Assembly (NCBI GenBank): GCA_030747485.1 | Contig: JASLKP010000001.1 | Coordinates: 1-64,000, forward strand | Source of the DNA: Candidatus Thalassarchaeaceae archaeon | GTDB taxonomy: Archaea > Thermoplasmatota > Poseidoniia > Poseidoniales > Thalassarchaeaceae | Length of the DNA stretch: 64,000 nt | Reading direction: 5' to 3' | Part shown: in pieces, positions 1 through 10,200 of the stretch | Position numbering within the stretch: the stretch's first letter is position 1 | How the letters are laid out: each line of letters starts with the position of its first letter | Program-made: the position numbers and the translations under genes | Notes under the pieces: model-generated | What the model saw: only the letters and a program-made list of their open reading frames with translations | What the model was told of the DNA's origin: nothing | Databases searched by the model: none

Positions 1-973
1 GCAGGATGCCGAGAGATCGCTCTCCCTAAACACCCAATCAGTGCTCTACAGCGTAATCTGTCTCTACAGAGGTCTACCTACGAGTAGTCTCGCGCGGAAC
101 CTGCTATTGCCCAACTCGATTGGACTTTCACCCCTATACCCAGCTCGTCAGAGCGATTTGCACATCAGCAACTGTTCGATCCTCCACCCAACTTTCGTCG
201 GGCTTCAATCTGGCCAGGCATAGATCGTCGGGCTTCAGGTTCTCCACTATTGACTTCGGACGAGCACATCCCGTCCCTCACCCTTACGGGCTGCGGACTT
301 GTCGGTTTCCCTTCGGCTTCGCAGATTAACTGCTTAACCTCGCCAATAATCAAGACTCCCAGGGGCATTTTTCGAAACGCACGAATGGACGCTGCTCATA
401 TCATCGCTTTCACGCCCATTCAGCCTGTTCCTGACTGGTTTCAGGTACTTTTCACATCCCGTCAAGGATACTTTTCAGCTTTCGATCACTCTACTTGTAA
501 ACTATCGGTCTCGAGTAGTATTTAGGATTGGAAGTTTATGCCTCCCATATTCACGCGCGATATCCAACGCACGCTACTCTGGTGTTACCACGTGGTCATG
601 TTCGTTACACATACGGGACTTTCACCCTCTGTAGTGCGCCATTCCAGGTCGACTTCTGTTTCACGAATTTAGACAAAAGGTAATCCAAACCCCACATCTC
701 CCCATGGTTTCCCAAGGGGATTCGGTTTGTCCTATTCCGTTTTCGTTCGCCACTAATCACGGAATCTCATTTGATTTCTATTCCTCCACCTACTAAGATG
801 CTTCAATTCGGTGGGTTCCCTTTCCCAGTGTGGGAATGACGGCAAAGCGTCAGGAGGTCCTATTAGGCAATCCACGGATCCAAGGCATTCATGCGCCTCC
901 CCGTGGCTTATCGCAGCTTGTCACGACCCTCTTCAGCTCTCGAGCCGAGCCATCCCCCAGTCAGGTTGTAGCA
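1..973 (-). rRNA. rrl: 23S ribosomal RNA, 5' part (runs off the left edge)
   Basis: Read on the minus strand, this is the 5' third of an archaeal large-subunit rRNA. The segments GGGGGATGGCTCGGCTCGAG, GCTGCGATAAGCCACGG and GTGAAAAGTACC match conserved 23S positions. The 5' end is placed near 973 by comparison with the usual archaeal start (CTACtaaGCCagc..GGATGGCTCGG); it could be off by several bases. The 3' two thirds lie outside the window. All short ORFs in this stretch are chance reading frames. No 16S gene lies upstream: the next gene is protein coding, which fits the unlinked rRNA genes known in Thermoplasmata and Marine Group II. Confidence 0.96.
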
Positions 974-1241
974 TCATTTTGTATTGATTTTCTACACTCA
1001 CCTGTGTGAGTCCTCTGGTGTCCAGAAATGTCGATTCTGGTTTCTCTGACCACCCTGTTTCCCCCGCAGGGCAGAACGGTCTCCACCACTTCCCCACGAT
1101 AGTCAAGGCTATCGGGGTGCACTTCAAAGCATCTCGCGGACCGACCTTCCGTATATGAATGGTTCGGGCCAGATAGTGGCTTGAAAATGTGACACTGCGC
1201 CGCAAAAAAGTGGCTCTAAATCAACCATTCAAGGTTTTTTA
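974..1241 (-). promoter_or_regulatory. Structured leader and probable promoter region of the 23S rRNA gene
   Basis: This 268-base gap holds no credible gene. On the minus strand, leading into the 23S gene, it holds four inverted repeats in a row. They are CCCCacGATAG/CTATCGGGG (1092-1117), a GACC..CCCTG/CAGGG..GGTC stem (1048-1081), CCAGAA/TTCTGG (1022-1040) and ACTCAC/GTGAGT (996-1011). These would fold in the pre-rRNA leader and may include the processing stem whose partner lies 3' of the 23S gene outside the window. AT-rich stretches near 1165-1240 (TTTTTTG, GATAAAAAA on the minus strand) are the only promoter-like elements, and no convincing TATA box could be fixed. Confidence 0.5.
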
Positions 1242-2507
1242 TCAAGCCATGGGTTTCAGACGCATCAAATTTCGCGTAATTACAGGCTCATTGGGTGCCA
1301 ATTCTTTTGCCCTGGAAAGTTGACCTGTTGCAGCATCGATTTCACCGAGAGCAATTAGTGAAACTGCCTTGCCGTTCATCGGCGCGGGATCTTGAGGGGC
1401 AAGCGTCATGGCAGCATCCCAAATTCTTGTTGCAACGCCATGACGACCACAGGATGCAAGGCATGTTGCTAGATTATACATGATAGTCGGGTTATGTTTG
1501 TCCTGTTGTGCCGCTTGACGAAGCGCTAGAACTGCATTCTCAAAATGCGGCTCTTCGGCAGGTGTGGAAGTTGGATTAGATTCGTGGATGACAATTGCTT
1601 GTTGTAGTAACGCAAGACCAAAATCATTCAGAGCAGCTGAATCACCTGGACGAGCATTGCAAACATCACGGAAGCGATCTGCTGCATCGGACCATCGGCC
1701 ATCACCTAAGGCGACGAAACCAGCGCCGATTGTGGTGGCAACTAACTGGTCACCTTCATCCTCAATCGGCAGTGCTCTTGCAGGCAATAATTCGGGATCT
1801 CCTTCAGCCAAAAGCATCGGATCGAAGTGGACCGTTTGTTCAGCAGGATCAACCAGTTCATCGAAATTAACAATGACTTCAGAAACTTGTAATTCATCCC
1901 CAAAATCGTGTATGACAACATCATCCTCAACAGCGTAAACTTGCGATGCATCAAAGGCTTCTGCATTGATGGAATAGGCATTGTCAACCAAAGTAGGATC
2001 GGGGGACAATTGCTCCTCGACGATTGGTTCTTCAACAACTCGTGCAACCAGAATAGGAGATGGTTTTTCATCAACGACATTCATGGGCACAGGGTCCCGT
2101 TGAACAGCAATTGTAGGTAGATGTTCTTCAACTGATTCAGGAGGTAGAGATTCAAGTGAAACCTCAATACTAGCCTCGACATCTTCATCGGATTCAATCC
2201 CAATATTACTGGGTGCTCCTATGCCAAAAGGAAGACTTGAGCCAATCTGTGTACTACTGCCACCCATCTGGAATGGAAGAGATGATTGAGTGATACTTTG
2301 ATTTTCAATCGGAGACAAGTCTACGCCTGAAACACCTTGAATCGCTTCATTAAGAGCAGATTCTCCCGGCAATGGCCCACTCAATCGTCCATCCCGTCCA
2401 TCATCTACATTCTCAGGAGCAACGTGGTGAATGCGGCCCCCACAGGATGGGCATTCGTTACCGCCTCCGAAGACCAAGCCACAGGCATCGCACTCCTGCA
2501 TGATCAA
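1242..2507 (-). CDS. Zinc-ribbon and tetratricopeptide-repeat protein, function unknown
   Basis: A 421-residue soluble protein. The first 25 residues form a rubredoxin-like zinc ribbon (C6-x2-C9, C19-x2-C22). A long acidic low-complexity linker (about 30-250) follows, rich in Glu, Asp, Ser and Pro. The C-terminal third (about 258-415) is helical with at least three TPR-like units (the FVALGDGRWSDAADRFRD region, MYNLATCLASCG, MNGKAVSLIALGEIDAA). No signal peptide or membrane segment is seen. It probably serves as a protein-protein adaptor. It is the last gene of the minus-strand run that begins with adk, 54 bases after the transporter, and ends 268 bases before the 23S gene. The first two codons (Met-Ile-Met) allow a start two residues later. 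The role is unknown. Confidence 0.8.
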   Translation of the reverse strand: MIMQECDACGLVFGGGNECPSCGGRIHHVAPENVDDGRDGRLSGPLPGESALNEAIQGVSGVDLSPIENQSITQSSLPFQMGGSSTQIGSSLPFGIGAPSNIGIESDEDVEASIEVSLESLPPESVEEHLPTIAVQRDPVPMNVVDEKPSPILVARVVEEPIVEEQLSPDPTLVDNAYSINAEAFDASQVYAVEDDVVIHDFGDELQVSEVIVNFDELVDPAEQTVHFDPMLLAEGDPELLPARALPIEDEGDQLVATTIGAGFVALGDGRWSDAADRFRDVCNARPGDSAALNDFGLALLQQAIVIHESNPTSTPAEEPHFENAVLALRQAAQQDKHNPTIMYNLATCLASCGRHGVATRIWDAAMTLAPQDPAPMNGKAVSLIALGEIDAATGQLSRAKELAPNEPVITRNLMRLKPMA

Positions 2508-2561
2508 CTTGGAGGCGTGGGCCGTTTTGATGCTGCCGACAAGATGTGCTGCCGGTTATCT

Positions 2562-4004
2562 CTAGGAACTGTAGAGTGTTCCGTGGAAAATGACCATGAA
2601 AATCGTGGCCACAATACAGGTAATCATCATCACTGGGAAACCAACACGCATCCATTCCTTTGTTGTGATTGGGTTCGGTCCACGCTCACTAATTGAGACA
2701 GTCATGACATTCGCACTAGAACCGATAGGGGTAGCATTCCCACCGAACCCTGCACCCATTGCGAGCGCCCAGAATAGAGGGGCTAAGTCGATTGTAGGAT
2801 CGGTTTCACCAATCGCAACAATCACAGGTATCATTGCTGCTGTGAATGGAATATTGTCAACAATTGCGCTGGCAATCGCTGAGACCCAAATGATGGCCAC
2901 AGCCAGCATTACATGATTGTCTCCAAAATTATTGTAAATCCACCAAGCAAGGTCATTGAGATACCCTACGTTGCCCATCGCACCGACCAGAATGAAAAGT
3001 CCTGCAAAGAACAGCAGTGCATGCCATTCAACCTTCTCACTAACGGAGTGCATCAATCCATGTCTCATCTCATTGTCTTCAGGTCTAGCTGCAATCAAAG
3101 CAAAGCCCGCCCCTCCAAGGGCCAACGCATGAATCTCAACATGAAGATGTAGGAATTCAGTAAGTGAAAACATGACGACTGTCGCTCCAAGAATCCACAG
3201 CGTACTTTTCATCAAAGTCATATGCTCAATGCAATCCCATTCGTCTTCTTCCAAGATTGCTTCAACATGCGCAGGTTTAGATTCGCGCCAATCGCGATAA
3301 TAATAGCGAAGATAGCCGAGAGTAGCCGCCCAAGCAAAGAAGGTGAGAATTCCCAAACGTAGCAAGAAACCATTGAATCCGAATAATGAGGCCAACACTT
3401 CATCGCCACTGGCATAGCTAGCAATCATGACATTGGGGGGGTCACCGACCATGGAGGCCACACCACCAGTATCGGAAAGAATTGCTTCAGCCAACAGGGG
3501 CGGTACTGGGTTGATTTCCAACTTCTGACAAATTCTTAATGTGACTGGAGCGATGATAATAATCGCCGTCACGTTGTCGATAACAAGTGAAATCAAAGTC
3601 GTAAATGTACCCAGATAAACAACCAATTTCCAAGGATCCCCCCCTGACATTTTTGCTGCCTTAATAGACACGTACTCAAAGAATCCAGATATCTCGAGAA
3701 GGGCTGCGAAAATCATCATACCCAACAAGAGGCCGATGACGTCAAAGTGAATCCAACTAAGCATTAATGATTCTAGAGAATGGTGACATATGTCGACAGT
3801 TCCTCCGCCACCGAATCGCGCGAAAATATGTCCACCAGAATCACTAGCTACAGTTTGACATTGGTGGAACACGCTCATTGTTAAGCCGAGGAAAAGCATA
3901 CACACACAGCCAAACCAAGCGGCAATTGTGCGATGTATTTTTTCAGAGAGGATTAATGCAAACGATGCGATGAATACAAGTAACACCCAAAATCTAGGTT
4001 CCAT
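2562..4004 (-). CDS. ArsB/NhaD superfamily ion transporter (citrate-transporter-like fold)
   Basis: A polytopic inner-membrane protein of 480 residues with about 11-12 hydrophobic segments, of the ion transporter superfamily that includes ArsB, NhaD and the eukaryotic P protein. Both inverted halves carry the family's hairpin signatures: a GDPPNV motif in the first half and NATPIGSSANV in the second, with DNVTA and DNIPFTAA before them. NhaD members are Na+/H+ antiporters and ArsB members export arsenite; the sequence does not decide between them, but the neighbouring CPA1 antiporter makes a cation/proton role plausible. The start is placed at the ATG at 4004 just before the first membrane helix. 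A GTG 24 bases upstream would add MPILFPKN. Confidence 0.85.
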   Translation of the reverse strand: MEPRFWVLLVFIASFALILSEKIHRTIAAWFGCVCMLFLGLTMSVFHQCQTVASDSGGHIFARFGGGGTVDICHHSLESLMLSWIHFDVIGLLLGMMIFAALLEISGFFEYVSIKAAKMSGGDPWKLVVYLGTFTTLISLVIDNVTAIIIIAPVTLRICQKLEINPVPPLLAEAILSDTGGVASMVGDPPNVMIASYASGDEVLASLFGFNGFLLRLGILTFFAWAATLGYLRYYYRDWRESKPAHVEAILEEDEWDCIEHMTLMKSTLWILGATVVMFSLTEFLHLHVEIHALALGGAGFALIAARPEDNEMRHGLMHSVSEKVEWHALLFFAGLFILVGAMGNVGYLNDLAWWIYNNFGDNHVMLAVAIIWVSAIASAIVDNIPFTAAMIPVIVAIGETDPTIDLAPLFWALAMGAGFGGNATPIGSSANVMTVSISERGPNPITTKEWMRVGFPVMMITCIVATIFMVIFHGTLYSS

Positions 4005-4065
4005 ATTTTTCGGAAACAAAATTGGCACTTGAATATGCCTTACCTACAAGGTCAAAATAAAACGC

Positions 4066-5862
4066 CTATTCTTCTTCAGAATATTCTGAAGAGGAGGCGA
4101 CAATAGATTCTGTTGATTCTGGAATCAATGCTTCGGACACTTGTACATCAGCGAGTGGCTCAATTGGTTCTTCAGTTCGAGATGCATCCTGGATCGCCTC
4201 CTGTTTGTATTCACTATGACCGAGTGCTGTGTCTAGGCCATTCAATACTTCACTAGCAACAAGTGTGGAGATCGTACCTCTTCTTTCAGCATCCATCAAA
4301 GCCTCAATTTGGGCGGTAATCAAATCCTTTCGAGCATGTTCTACACGAGTTGAATGAACAATACTTGTAGACGACAATTCCTGAATCTTAGATTCACTCT
4401 CACGTACGCGAGCACGATAAGGTTCTGAAAGGTTTGAATGATCTTCATCACTGATTAAACCCTGAGTGTTGAGGGCACTAAGACGTCGTAATGCTGCACG
4501 ACTACCAATCACTTCAGCGAGTGCCAATTCGTAGCGAACCTCGGCTTCAGCGGGTGCCCCGCTAATGCCAAGGCGTTGGAGTAGTAATCGCATTGTCAAA
4601 CCTTGAAACACAAGAGAAAACAATACTACACTGAAAGCAATGATGAGCATGTCATCGAAGACGGTGATGGTACCAGCAGTAATTGTATCCCCCATGTACT
4701 CAAATTCGGGTGGATGGTTAACCACGTGAGATATGAGGAGGAGTAAAGCAATCGGAATACTACCACGCAGGCCACCCCACCACATCGCAACCTGCCATCG
4801 GTAAGATACTGGGTTCGGATTCCCGATATTAGCCAAGTTCGTCAGTGGGAACAGTGACAGCCTAGCAACAAGAGCTGCACCAATGCCGACTGCTGCGAGA
4901 CGGAAGACATGCGCATCCCAAGCAAAAACGGCCTGTAATTCATATCCAATCAATAGGAACAGAACGCTGTTCACAAGGAATGACAGTACTTCCCAAAAGT
5001 GATGCATGCCGATTCTTGCAGTCGGAGTCATCCCTTCTTTGACACCATGATTGCCCACCAATAATCCTGCAATGACTACACTGATTACACCACTCCCATG
5101 TAGCATCTCTGCTAGCAAAAATGCACCGAAGGCAAGAGCTAGTGTGATGGCAATTTCCACTAAATGATCTTCGGATTGTAGTAAAAGCCAATTTGCCAAT
5201 AAACCACACAATAGGCCCGCAACTGCACCAACAAAGACGACCACCAAGAATTCGCCTAGACCAGCTGCCACGATTGACATCAAAGAGACTTCAACGCCCG
5301 ACAATACTGCCAATGTTGTAACAAGGAGGATATTGAAGAGGACCACTGCAGTACCATCATTGAACAGGGATTCTCCTTCAATCAAAACCGATAGTCGCTT
5401 CGGAGCACCAAGTGTTTTCACGAGAGCTAGGACGCTGACTGGATCGGTGGCTGCCAATATGGAGCCCAGTAGTAGCCCATACAGCAAGCCATGTTCTGTA
5501 TCTGCCCAAACCAATTTCCAACAAATGAAACCGATAACGGCGGTATTGATGAGTACACCAGGGATTGCCAACAATGTAATTGGTCGCCAATTTTGTTTCA
5601 ACTTTTGAATGTGCATCGCGCTGGCACCTTCAAACAGTAATGGTGGCAAGAGTAAGAAGAAGATTGTTTCAGCGGTCAACAATCCTGTAAGTTCTATTTC
5701 CTTTGGCATCCAGTATTCGCCCAACCAGCCGACCGTTAATCCAACAATAACCAATGCAATTGTGTACGGCAACTTAACCCAACGAATGGCGATTGCAACC
5801 AATAATGCAAGGATGAGTGCTCCGAGAATGCTTTGGAACCAAGAGGGGGGGATTGCCGACAT
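4066..5862 (-). CDS. CPA1-family Na+(K+)/H+ antiporter with cytoplasmic C-terminal domain
   Basis: A 598-residue monovalent cation/proton antiporter. About 12 membrane helices span residues 10-410. The family's ion-binding signatures are visible: ATDPVSVLALVK in one helix and ESLFNDGTAVVLFN (the ND motif) in another, followed by GGLRGSIPIALLL. The last 180 residues are a charged, helical cytoplasmic tail ending in a Glu/Ser-rich segment, probably regulatory. It lies 61 bases before the ArsB/NhaD-type transporter and 64 bases after the YhbY-like gene, all on the minus strand. In a marine archaeon it would be expected to maintain sodium and pH balance. Ion specificity cannot be read from the sequence. 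Confidence 0.92.
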   Translation of the reverse strand: MSAIPPSWFQSILGALILALLVAIAIRWVKLPYTIALVIVGLTVGWLGEYWMPKEIELTGLLTAETIFFLLLPPLLFEGASAMHIQKLKQNWRPITLLAIPGVLINTAVIGFICWKLVWADTEHGLLYGLLLGSILAATDPVSVLALVKTLGAPKRLSVLIEGESLFNDGTAVVLFNILLVTTLAVLSGVEVSLMSIVAAGLGEFLVVVFVGAVAGLLCGLLANWLLLQSEDHLVEIAITLALAFGAFLLAEMLHGSGVISVVIAGLLVGNHGVKEGMTPTARIGMHHFWEVLSFLVNSVLFLLIGYELQAVFAWDAHVFRLAAVGIGAALVARLSLFPLTNLANIGNPNPVSYRWQVAMWWGGLRGSIPIALLLLISHVVNHPPEFEYMGDTITAGTITVFDDMLIIAFSVVLFSLVFQGLTMRLLLQRLGISGAPAEAEVRYELALAEVIGSRAALRRLSALNTQGLISDEDHSNLSEPYRARVRESESKIQELSSTSIVHSTRVEHARKDLITAQIEALMDAERRGTISTLVASEVLNGLDTALGHSEYKQEAIQDASRTEEPIEPLADVQVSEALIPESTESIVASSSEYSEEE

Positions 5863-5926
5863 TAGGGTGGCCCGAGCCGAGACGATTCTTCAACACATAC
5901 GCTCGCGCGCGAGAGAAATAGGTCAT

Positions 5927-6196
5927 TTAGGGTCGCCAATAAATTGCCACGTTACCGCGAGAATCTACTAGAGTCGCCCCTACCTGTTCAGCAATTTCAT
6001 TGAACAATTCCTGACGGTCAGATTTTTCTTCAACCAATCCACGATTGATCTTAATTTTCACAACTTTTCGGCTGTCTAATTGTGCAGATAACTCATCATA
6101 AACCGCATCAGTTAATCCCGAACGACCAACACGTATTGTGACTTTGAAATCCCGGTTATGAGCGATATTTGCAATATCCTTTGGAATTGTGGTCAT
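5927..6196 (-). CDS. YhbY/CRS1-YhbY (CRM) family RNA-binding protein
   Basis: An 89-residue protein matching the single CRM domain of YhbY. It has the family pattern VRVGRSGLTDAVYDEL, then KVVKIKINRG, then an EQVGATLVDSRGNVAIYW ending, the GATLVxxxGxxxxxY-type RNA-binding loop being intact. YhbY proteins associate with pre-50S subunits; archaeal members are small stand-alone RNA binders. Its start codon overlaps the stop of the RNase P gene (4-base overlap), and a GAGGTG Shine-Dalgarno lies 5 bases upstream inside the preceding gene, so the two are translationally coupled. The pairing with an RNase P protein gene supports a role in RNA maturation. Confidence 0.9.
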   Translation of the reverse strand: MTTIPKDIANIAHNRDFKVTIRVGRSGLTDAVYDELSAQLDSRKVVKIKINRGLVEEKSDRQELFNEIAEQVGATLVDSRGNVAIYWRP

Positions 6197-6537
6197 TTCA
6201 TCACCTCATGAGGAAAATTTGGGCCGCGTCGTGAGATTCGATTACATCGAAGGCAGGTTGTAATTCTTCGACCTTGCTGAATTCGGATTCTAGCTGTAAT
6301 CCCTGGGCGTAAGAGTGAGTGACATCCCCGACAAATCCATACTCTCTGGTTAGGATGTAATCCAATTTGATGCCTGGTTCCAATACGCCACATTTGGAGT
6401 GCTGCCGAATCAACCATTCGGTTGGAATGATTCCACGGTTTGGATAAAATCTCAGATAAATTGGCGGACGCCTCTAAGGCTCGCTTCTTGCGTTGAGCAG
6501 CCCCTCTAGGTCGACCACCTCTACTGCGACCACCCAT
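6193..6537 (-). CDS. rnp4: Ribonuclease P protein component 4 (Rpr2/Rpp21 family)
   Basis: A 114-residue archaeal RNase P subunit. The Arg/Gly-rich basic N terminus is followed by a helix and a zinc ribbon with the four ligands C69-x2-C72 and C95-x2-C98, in the contexts RVWICRGCHSLLRPG and TTCLRCN that typify Rpp21. With the catalytic RNA it trims tRNA 5' leaders, pairing with Rpp29 in the specificity-domain complex. It sits 9 bases downstream of adk and overlaps the YhbY gene by 4 bases, so the three are probably one transcript. The RNase P RNA gene is not in this window. Confidence 0.92.
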   Translation of the reverse strand: MGGRSRGGRPRGAAQRKKRALEASANLSEILSKPWNHSNRMVDSAALQMWRIGTRHQIGLHPNQRVWICRGCHSLLRPGITARIRIQQGRRITTCLRCNRISRRGPNFPHEVMK

Positions 6538-6546
6538 TTTTCAACC

Positions 6547-7188
6547 TCACAGAGAATCTAGAGCAATGAGAATTGCATCACCAACGTGATCAATTCCTTG
6601 ATCACCATCAACTGCAACAAACAATCCGCGTTCCCCATACCAATCTGAAAGCGGGGCTGTTTGAGTATGGTATGCTTCTAATCTGGTACGTACTGTTTCT
6701 TCGTTGTCATCGGCACGGCGTTTCATTTCAGAAGAGCCGCAGGAGTCACATACACCATCGACAGATGTGGGGTTAAATGAATCATGGAATACGGCCCCAC
6801 ATTGGCCACAGGTAAATCGACCACAAATCCGTTCAACGATTCGTTCATCTGGGACTTCAATGGCGATTACAACTTCAACCTCAGCGATTGACGACAAGGC
6901 CTCTGCCTGAGCAATTGTTCGTGGAAAGCCATCGAATAATACACCATTCACTGCATCAGGCAATGTAAGGCGTTCCTCAATCAAACCAATGATGACATCA
7001 TCTGGGACAAGGGCACCGGCATCCATGAATTGCTTGGCAGCAAGCCCCAAAGGTGTACCAGCAGTTAATGCCGCCCTCAGCATATCCCCGGTAGAGATCT
7101 GTGGTTTTCCGGTTGTAGCAACGATTTTTCCGGCTTGAGTGCCTTTGCCCGCACCAGGGGGTCCGAACAGCACAATGGATGTGGCCAT
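6547..7188 (-). CDS. adk: Adenylate kinase with zinc-binding LID domain
   Basis: A 213-residue adenylate kinase, converting AMP plus ATP to two ADP. It has the Walker A loop GPPGAGKGT (9-17), the AMP-binding ISTGDMLR region (31-38), the DGFPRT motif (86-91) and the long-form LID with a four-cysteine zinc site (C127-x2-C130, C147-x2-C150). The long LID with cysteines is the bacterial-type (AdkB-like) architecture, not the trimeric archaeal AdkA type. The start is the ATG directly before ATSIVLFG. It is the first gene of the minus-strand cluster adk-rnp4-yhbY, and a compact hairpin (7219-7245) separates it from the upstream subtilase. Confidence 0.97.
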   Translation of the reverse strand: MATSIVLFGPPGAGKGTQAGKIVATTGKPQISTGDMLRAALTAGTPLGLAAKQFMDAGALVPDDVIIGLIEERLTLPDAVNGVLFDGFPRTIAQAEALSSIAEVEVVIAIEVPDERIVERICGRFTCGQCGAVFHDSFNPTSVDGVCDSCGSSEMKRRADDNEETVRTRLEAYHTQTAPLSDWYGERGLFVAVDGDQGIDHVGDAILIALDSL

Positions 7189-7218
7189 GCACTAGCGACA
7201 AGATTGGCCTTCTTGAAC

Positions 7219-7245
7219 TGAACGGAGCCCTACGGGCACCGTTCA
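7219..7245 (-). terminator. Compact hairpin at the end of the subtilase gene
   Basis: Inverted repeat TGAACGGAGCCC, loop TAC, GGGCACCGTTCA: 12-base arms with one mismatch. The right arm includes the stop codon of the subtilase. No T-tract follows, so it is not a standard intrinsic terminator. It belongs to a set of similar three-base-loop hairpins in this window. Confidence 0.5.
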
Positions 7246-10200
7246 TGCCTGGCCGGTCCTCTTGAGATATTCATGCCCGTAATGCTTCCATTGCTCCATT
7301 GTCCAACCCTCAGGCAACCCAGTTGCAGGCAATGGAGGACCTGCATTCACTTGTGGCAAGGGAGCCGGAGGCAACCCCTCAGGTAGGGCACCTGTAGAGG
7401 GTGGTAATCCAGAAGGTAATGTACTGGTAATCGGGAGAGGAGGGAGGCTCAAAGGAGCAGGGGCACTTTGAGCTAGGGCTGCATCTATTTCCTCCTGACT
7501 AACCAGTCCAGAAGAATGGTCATCTTCAGCCATTCCAATGTCAAGTGCCGCTTCTCGTCGAATTTCTTTGTTCCCAAGTATTTCTCCCGCAGAGAGTAAT
7601 TCCTCACCGGATGAAATCTCTTCTTCAGTACGACCCATGACACGGACCACTGCAACCAAGAGGAGGATGACTGCGAATGCAATGAGTCCCATAGTCCAGG
7701 GAGGCAAACCCATCGAATCCAATATCCCCATCAAACCACCTGCATTATCTCCTCCCGCAGTTGTAATATTGAGAGGAGAAGTCGTTGCAAAAATATCTGC
7801 ACCTGATTGAGAAACAATAGTTGCATTAATCCAAATAGGTTTCATGCCACGATGATTTTCGTTACCGGTAATCGAATATGGGACAGTTGCAGTTTCACCT
7901 GCAAGCAAATTTGTCCATTCTGTTCGATCTAATTCGATGGTGATGCCTTCAGGCCCTTCTGTAGACAGCTCTACTGAACATGGCGCATTTCCTAAATTGG
8001 ATACTGTGAGGTTGCCGCTGAGTGTTTCACCCTTGCTAATTTTTATTTGTCTCTGCCCATCGTGTTGAATATCGACCCAAACACTTGGGTTCACCATTAT
8101 CCCCAATTCACCGACCTTCTGAATGGTTACATCACCACTCAAGGTCTGTGCATCAATGAGAATCATCAACGAACCAGCTGGCCCAGGATTTGTTCCTGGC
8201 GCCACAGAAAGCGAAATTGTAACACTGTCTTCACCACCTTTTACCAGTGCCTGTGGTGCTGCTGTTGTAAATCCAACTTGCCAACCATCGGGAAGTGTAC
8301 CAAAAGACCAGTCTAGTAACAAATCAACGTTTCCGGTATTTTCAAGATTAATGGTGGTAGTCCCCATGCTTCCAATATCTGCATTAATTGTACCCGACTC
8401 TGGCATGATAATGTCGAGATCAACACGTTCCTCAACGACCAATTTGGTACGATTATTTATGAATTCAGATGAGGATAATTCTGTTCTAAAATTGATTTGA
8501 TTTGTGTCGCCATTGGCTACATTACTTGGAACCATAACGATGATGTCGATGGTTTGAACATCACCAGGAGTCAAGGTCAATGTTAAGACTCGATCATCGG
8601 ATTGAGAGCCAGTAGTCATCATCATGGTCCACAGAGTCTGACCTGGCGATGCCCTGACGGTAAGTGAAATCTGGATGTTCCCTCTATTTTCCAATACTAG
8701 ACTGTGGTCAATCTGTTCACCATTGAGTACCGAAATATCTTCAACAGTTGCTGCAGAACCAAGTGGTGTACCATCAGATCCATACAGATCCACCTTGAAT
8801 TCTCTACTTTCAAAGACTTCTACGACGGTAGATTCTACTGTCGACTTTGTCGGATCTGCCAAACTGAGCGTTGTACAAGTGACATCCTCAATGGTACCTG
8901 AAGCAGGTAATCCGTTGACAATGGTCGGAATTCGAACACGTACCTGGACAGGAAGGAATTGTTGGCGGGCAAGTGGTTCAAGAGTCAGGGAGGAGGAATT
9001 CCCAGTAGCAAGTTCAATCTGCCATCGATTTGGAGTTTCACAGGAAATTTCGTAAGTAGTTTCTCCGTTACCTGTATTCAATACAGATAGAGAAAACGAA
9101 GCGAAATCACCAGGTTTTGCACCCAAATCAGTGGTCCCCGCCAATACCGTTTCCAGTCCTTCAATTCGTAGAACTTCAACCTCTAAACGAATGGTATGAG
9201 ATACTGTGGGATTTGTTCGATAGAATGCAGTTACATCAACAACATATGTTCCAGGAAGGGCATACCGTGGACCATTTAGTAATGATTCATCGAGATCTGC
9301 ATCCGTATCTCTCAACGTAATCGTGACTTGGGTTGAGGCTGAGGCACCACCGGCTTCGGTAAGATCAAACGGACCCAGTGCAGATAGTATCTTTTCCCAA
9401 CTATCTTGAGGTGCATCCAGTACTCCATTATCTCTAAGGAATTGGACTGGAGTAACGACCAACTCGATTTCTTCTTGACTGGTTCCTTCATTGGCCAATG
9501 TCACTTGCCATGACATTTCAGAACTGGTAGATGGATCTAGTACTCGATGTCTAGCAGCCGTTGCCTCCTCATTATCTGCAGGCAAACTTCCATCTGGATT
9601 GTGTGGTGTAATTCGGACTCCAATTGCAGTGACATTCACATCTAAGATTGCGACATTGTTGTTTGTTCCATCAACCTCATCATTCATCTCTGTAACGTTA
9701 TTTGTTGAATCTAGAGTCAAACGAATCGTGTGGATTCCGGTTGTTGTAAATCTCTTCTGGAAGGAGAATGTGTCGGAAGCACCGCCAGCCAATCCATCAC
9801 GTGTACCTGACCAAAGTACCACGTTATCAGTGACATCTTCAACCATAACATCGTAGGCACCTGTCATGGCAGGGGCTTGATTGACCCAAGCCATTCTTAG
9901 AAGGACGTAATCATTCTCTAATGGGGCAACTTGGCTGGCCCAAACAGAACCACTGAATACGGCTAAATCACTCATCGGATTTGCATTTCCAACGGCTGAT
10001 AGCACAACCGCGTACCCCTGTGAATAGCCACCAGAATGAGATACTGTGATCTGCCAATCACCAGTAGGACTAGAACCCAAGCGTACTCGCTCAACATTGT
10101 TTAGGGAATCTCTTGAACCCCCAGTTGTGGAAAATCCATTAGCGAAATCATTGCCCTTGTATATGGTTCCATCTGGTGCAGTGACGGTCAAATCAAGATC

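Noticed and set aside
41-1205. Several open frames on both strands at the left edge
   Set aside because: They lie inside the 23S rRNA gene or its leader, have no family likeness, and overlap conserved rRNA sequence.
5902-5913. Palindrome CTCGCGCGCGAG upstream of the CPA1 gene
   Set aside because: A short alternating CG run without a loop; similar CG-rich runs occur near 22153 and 35484 and no consistent role could be supported.
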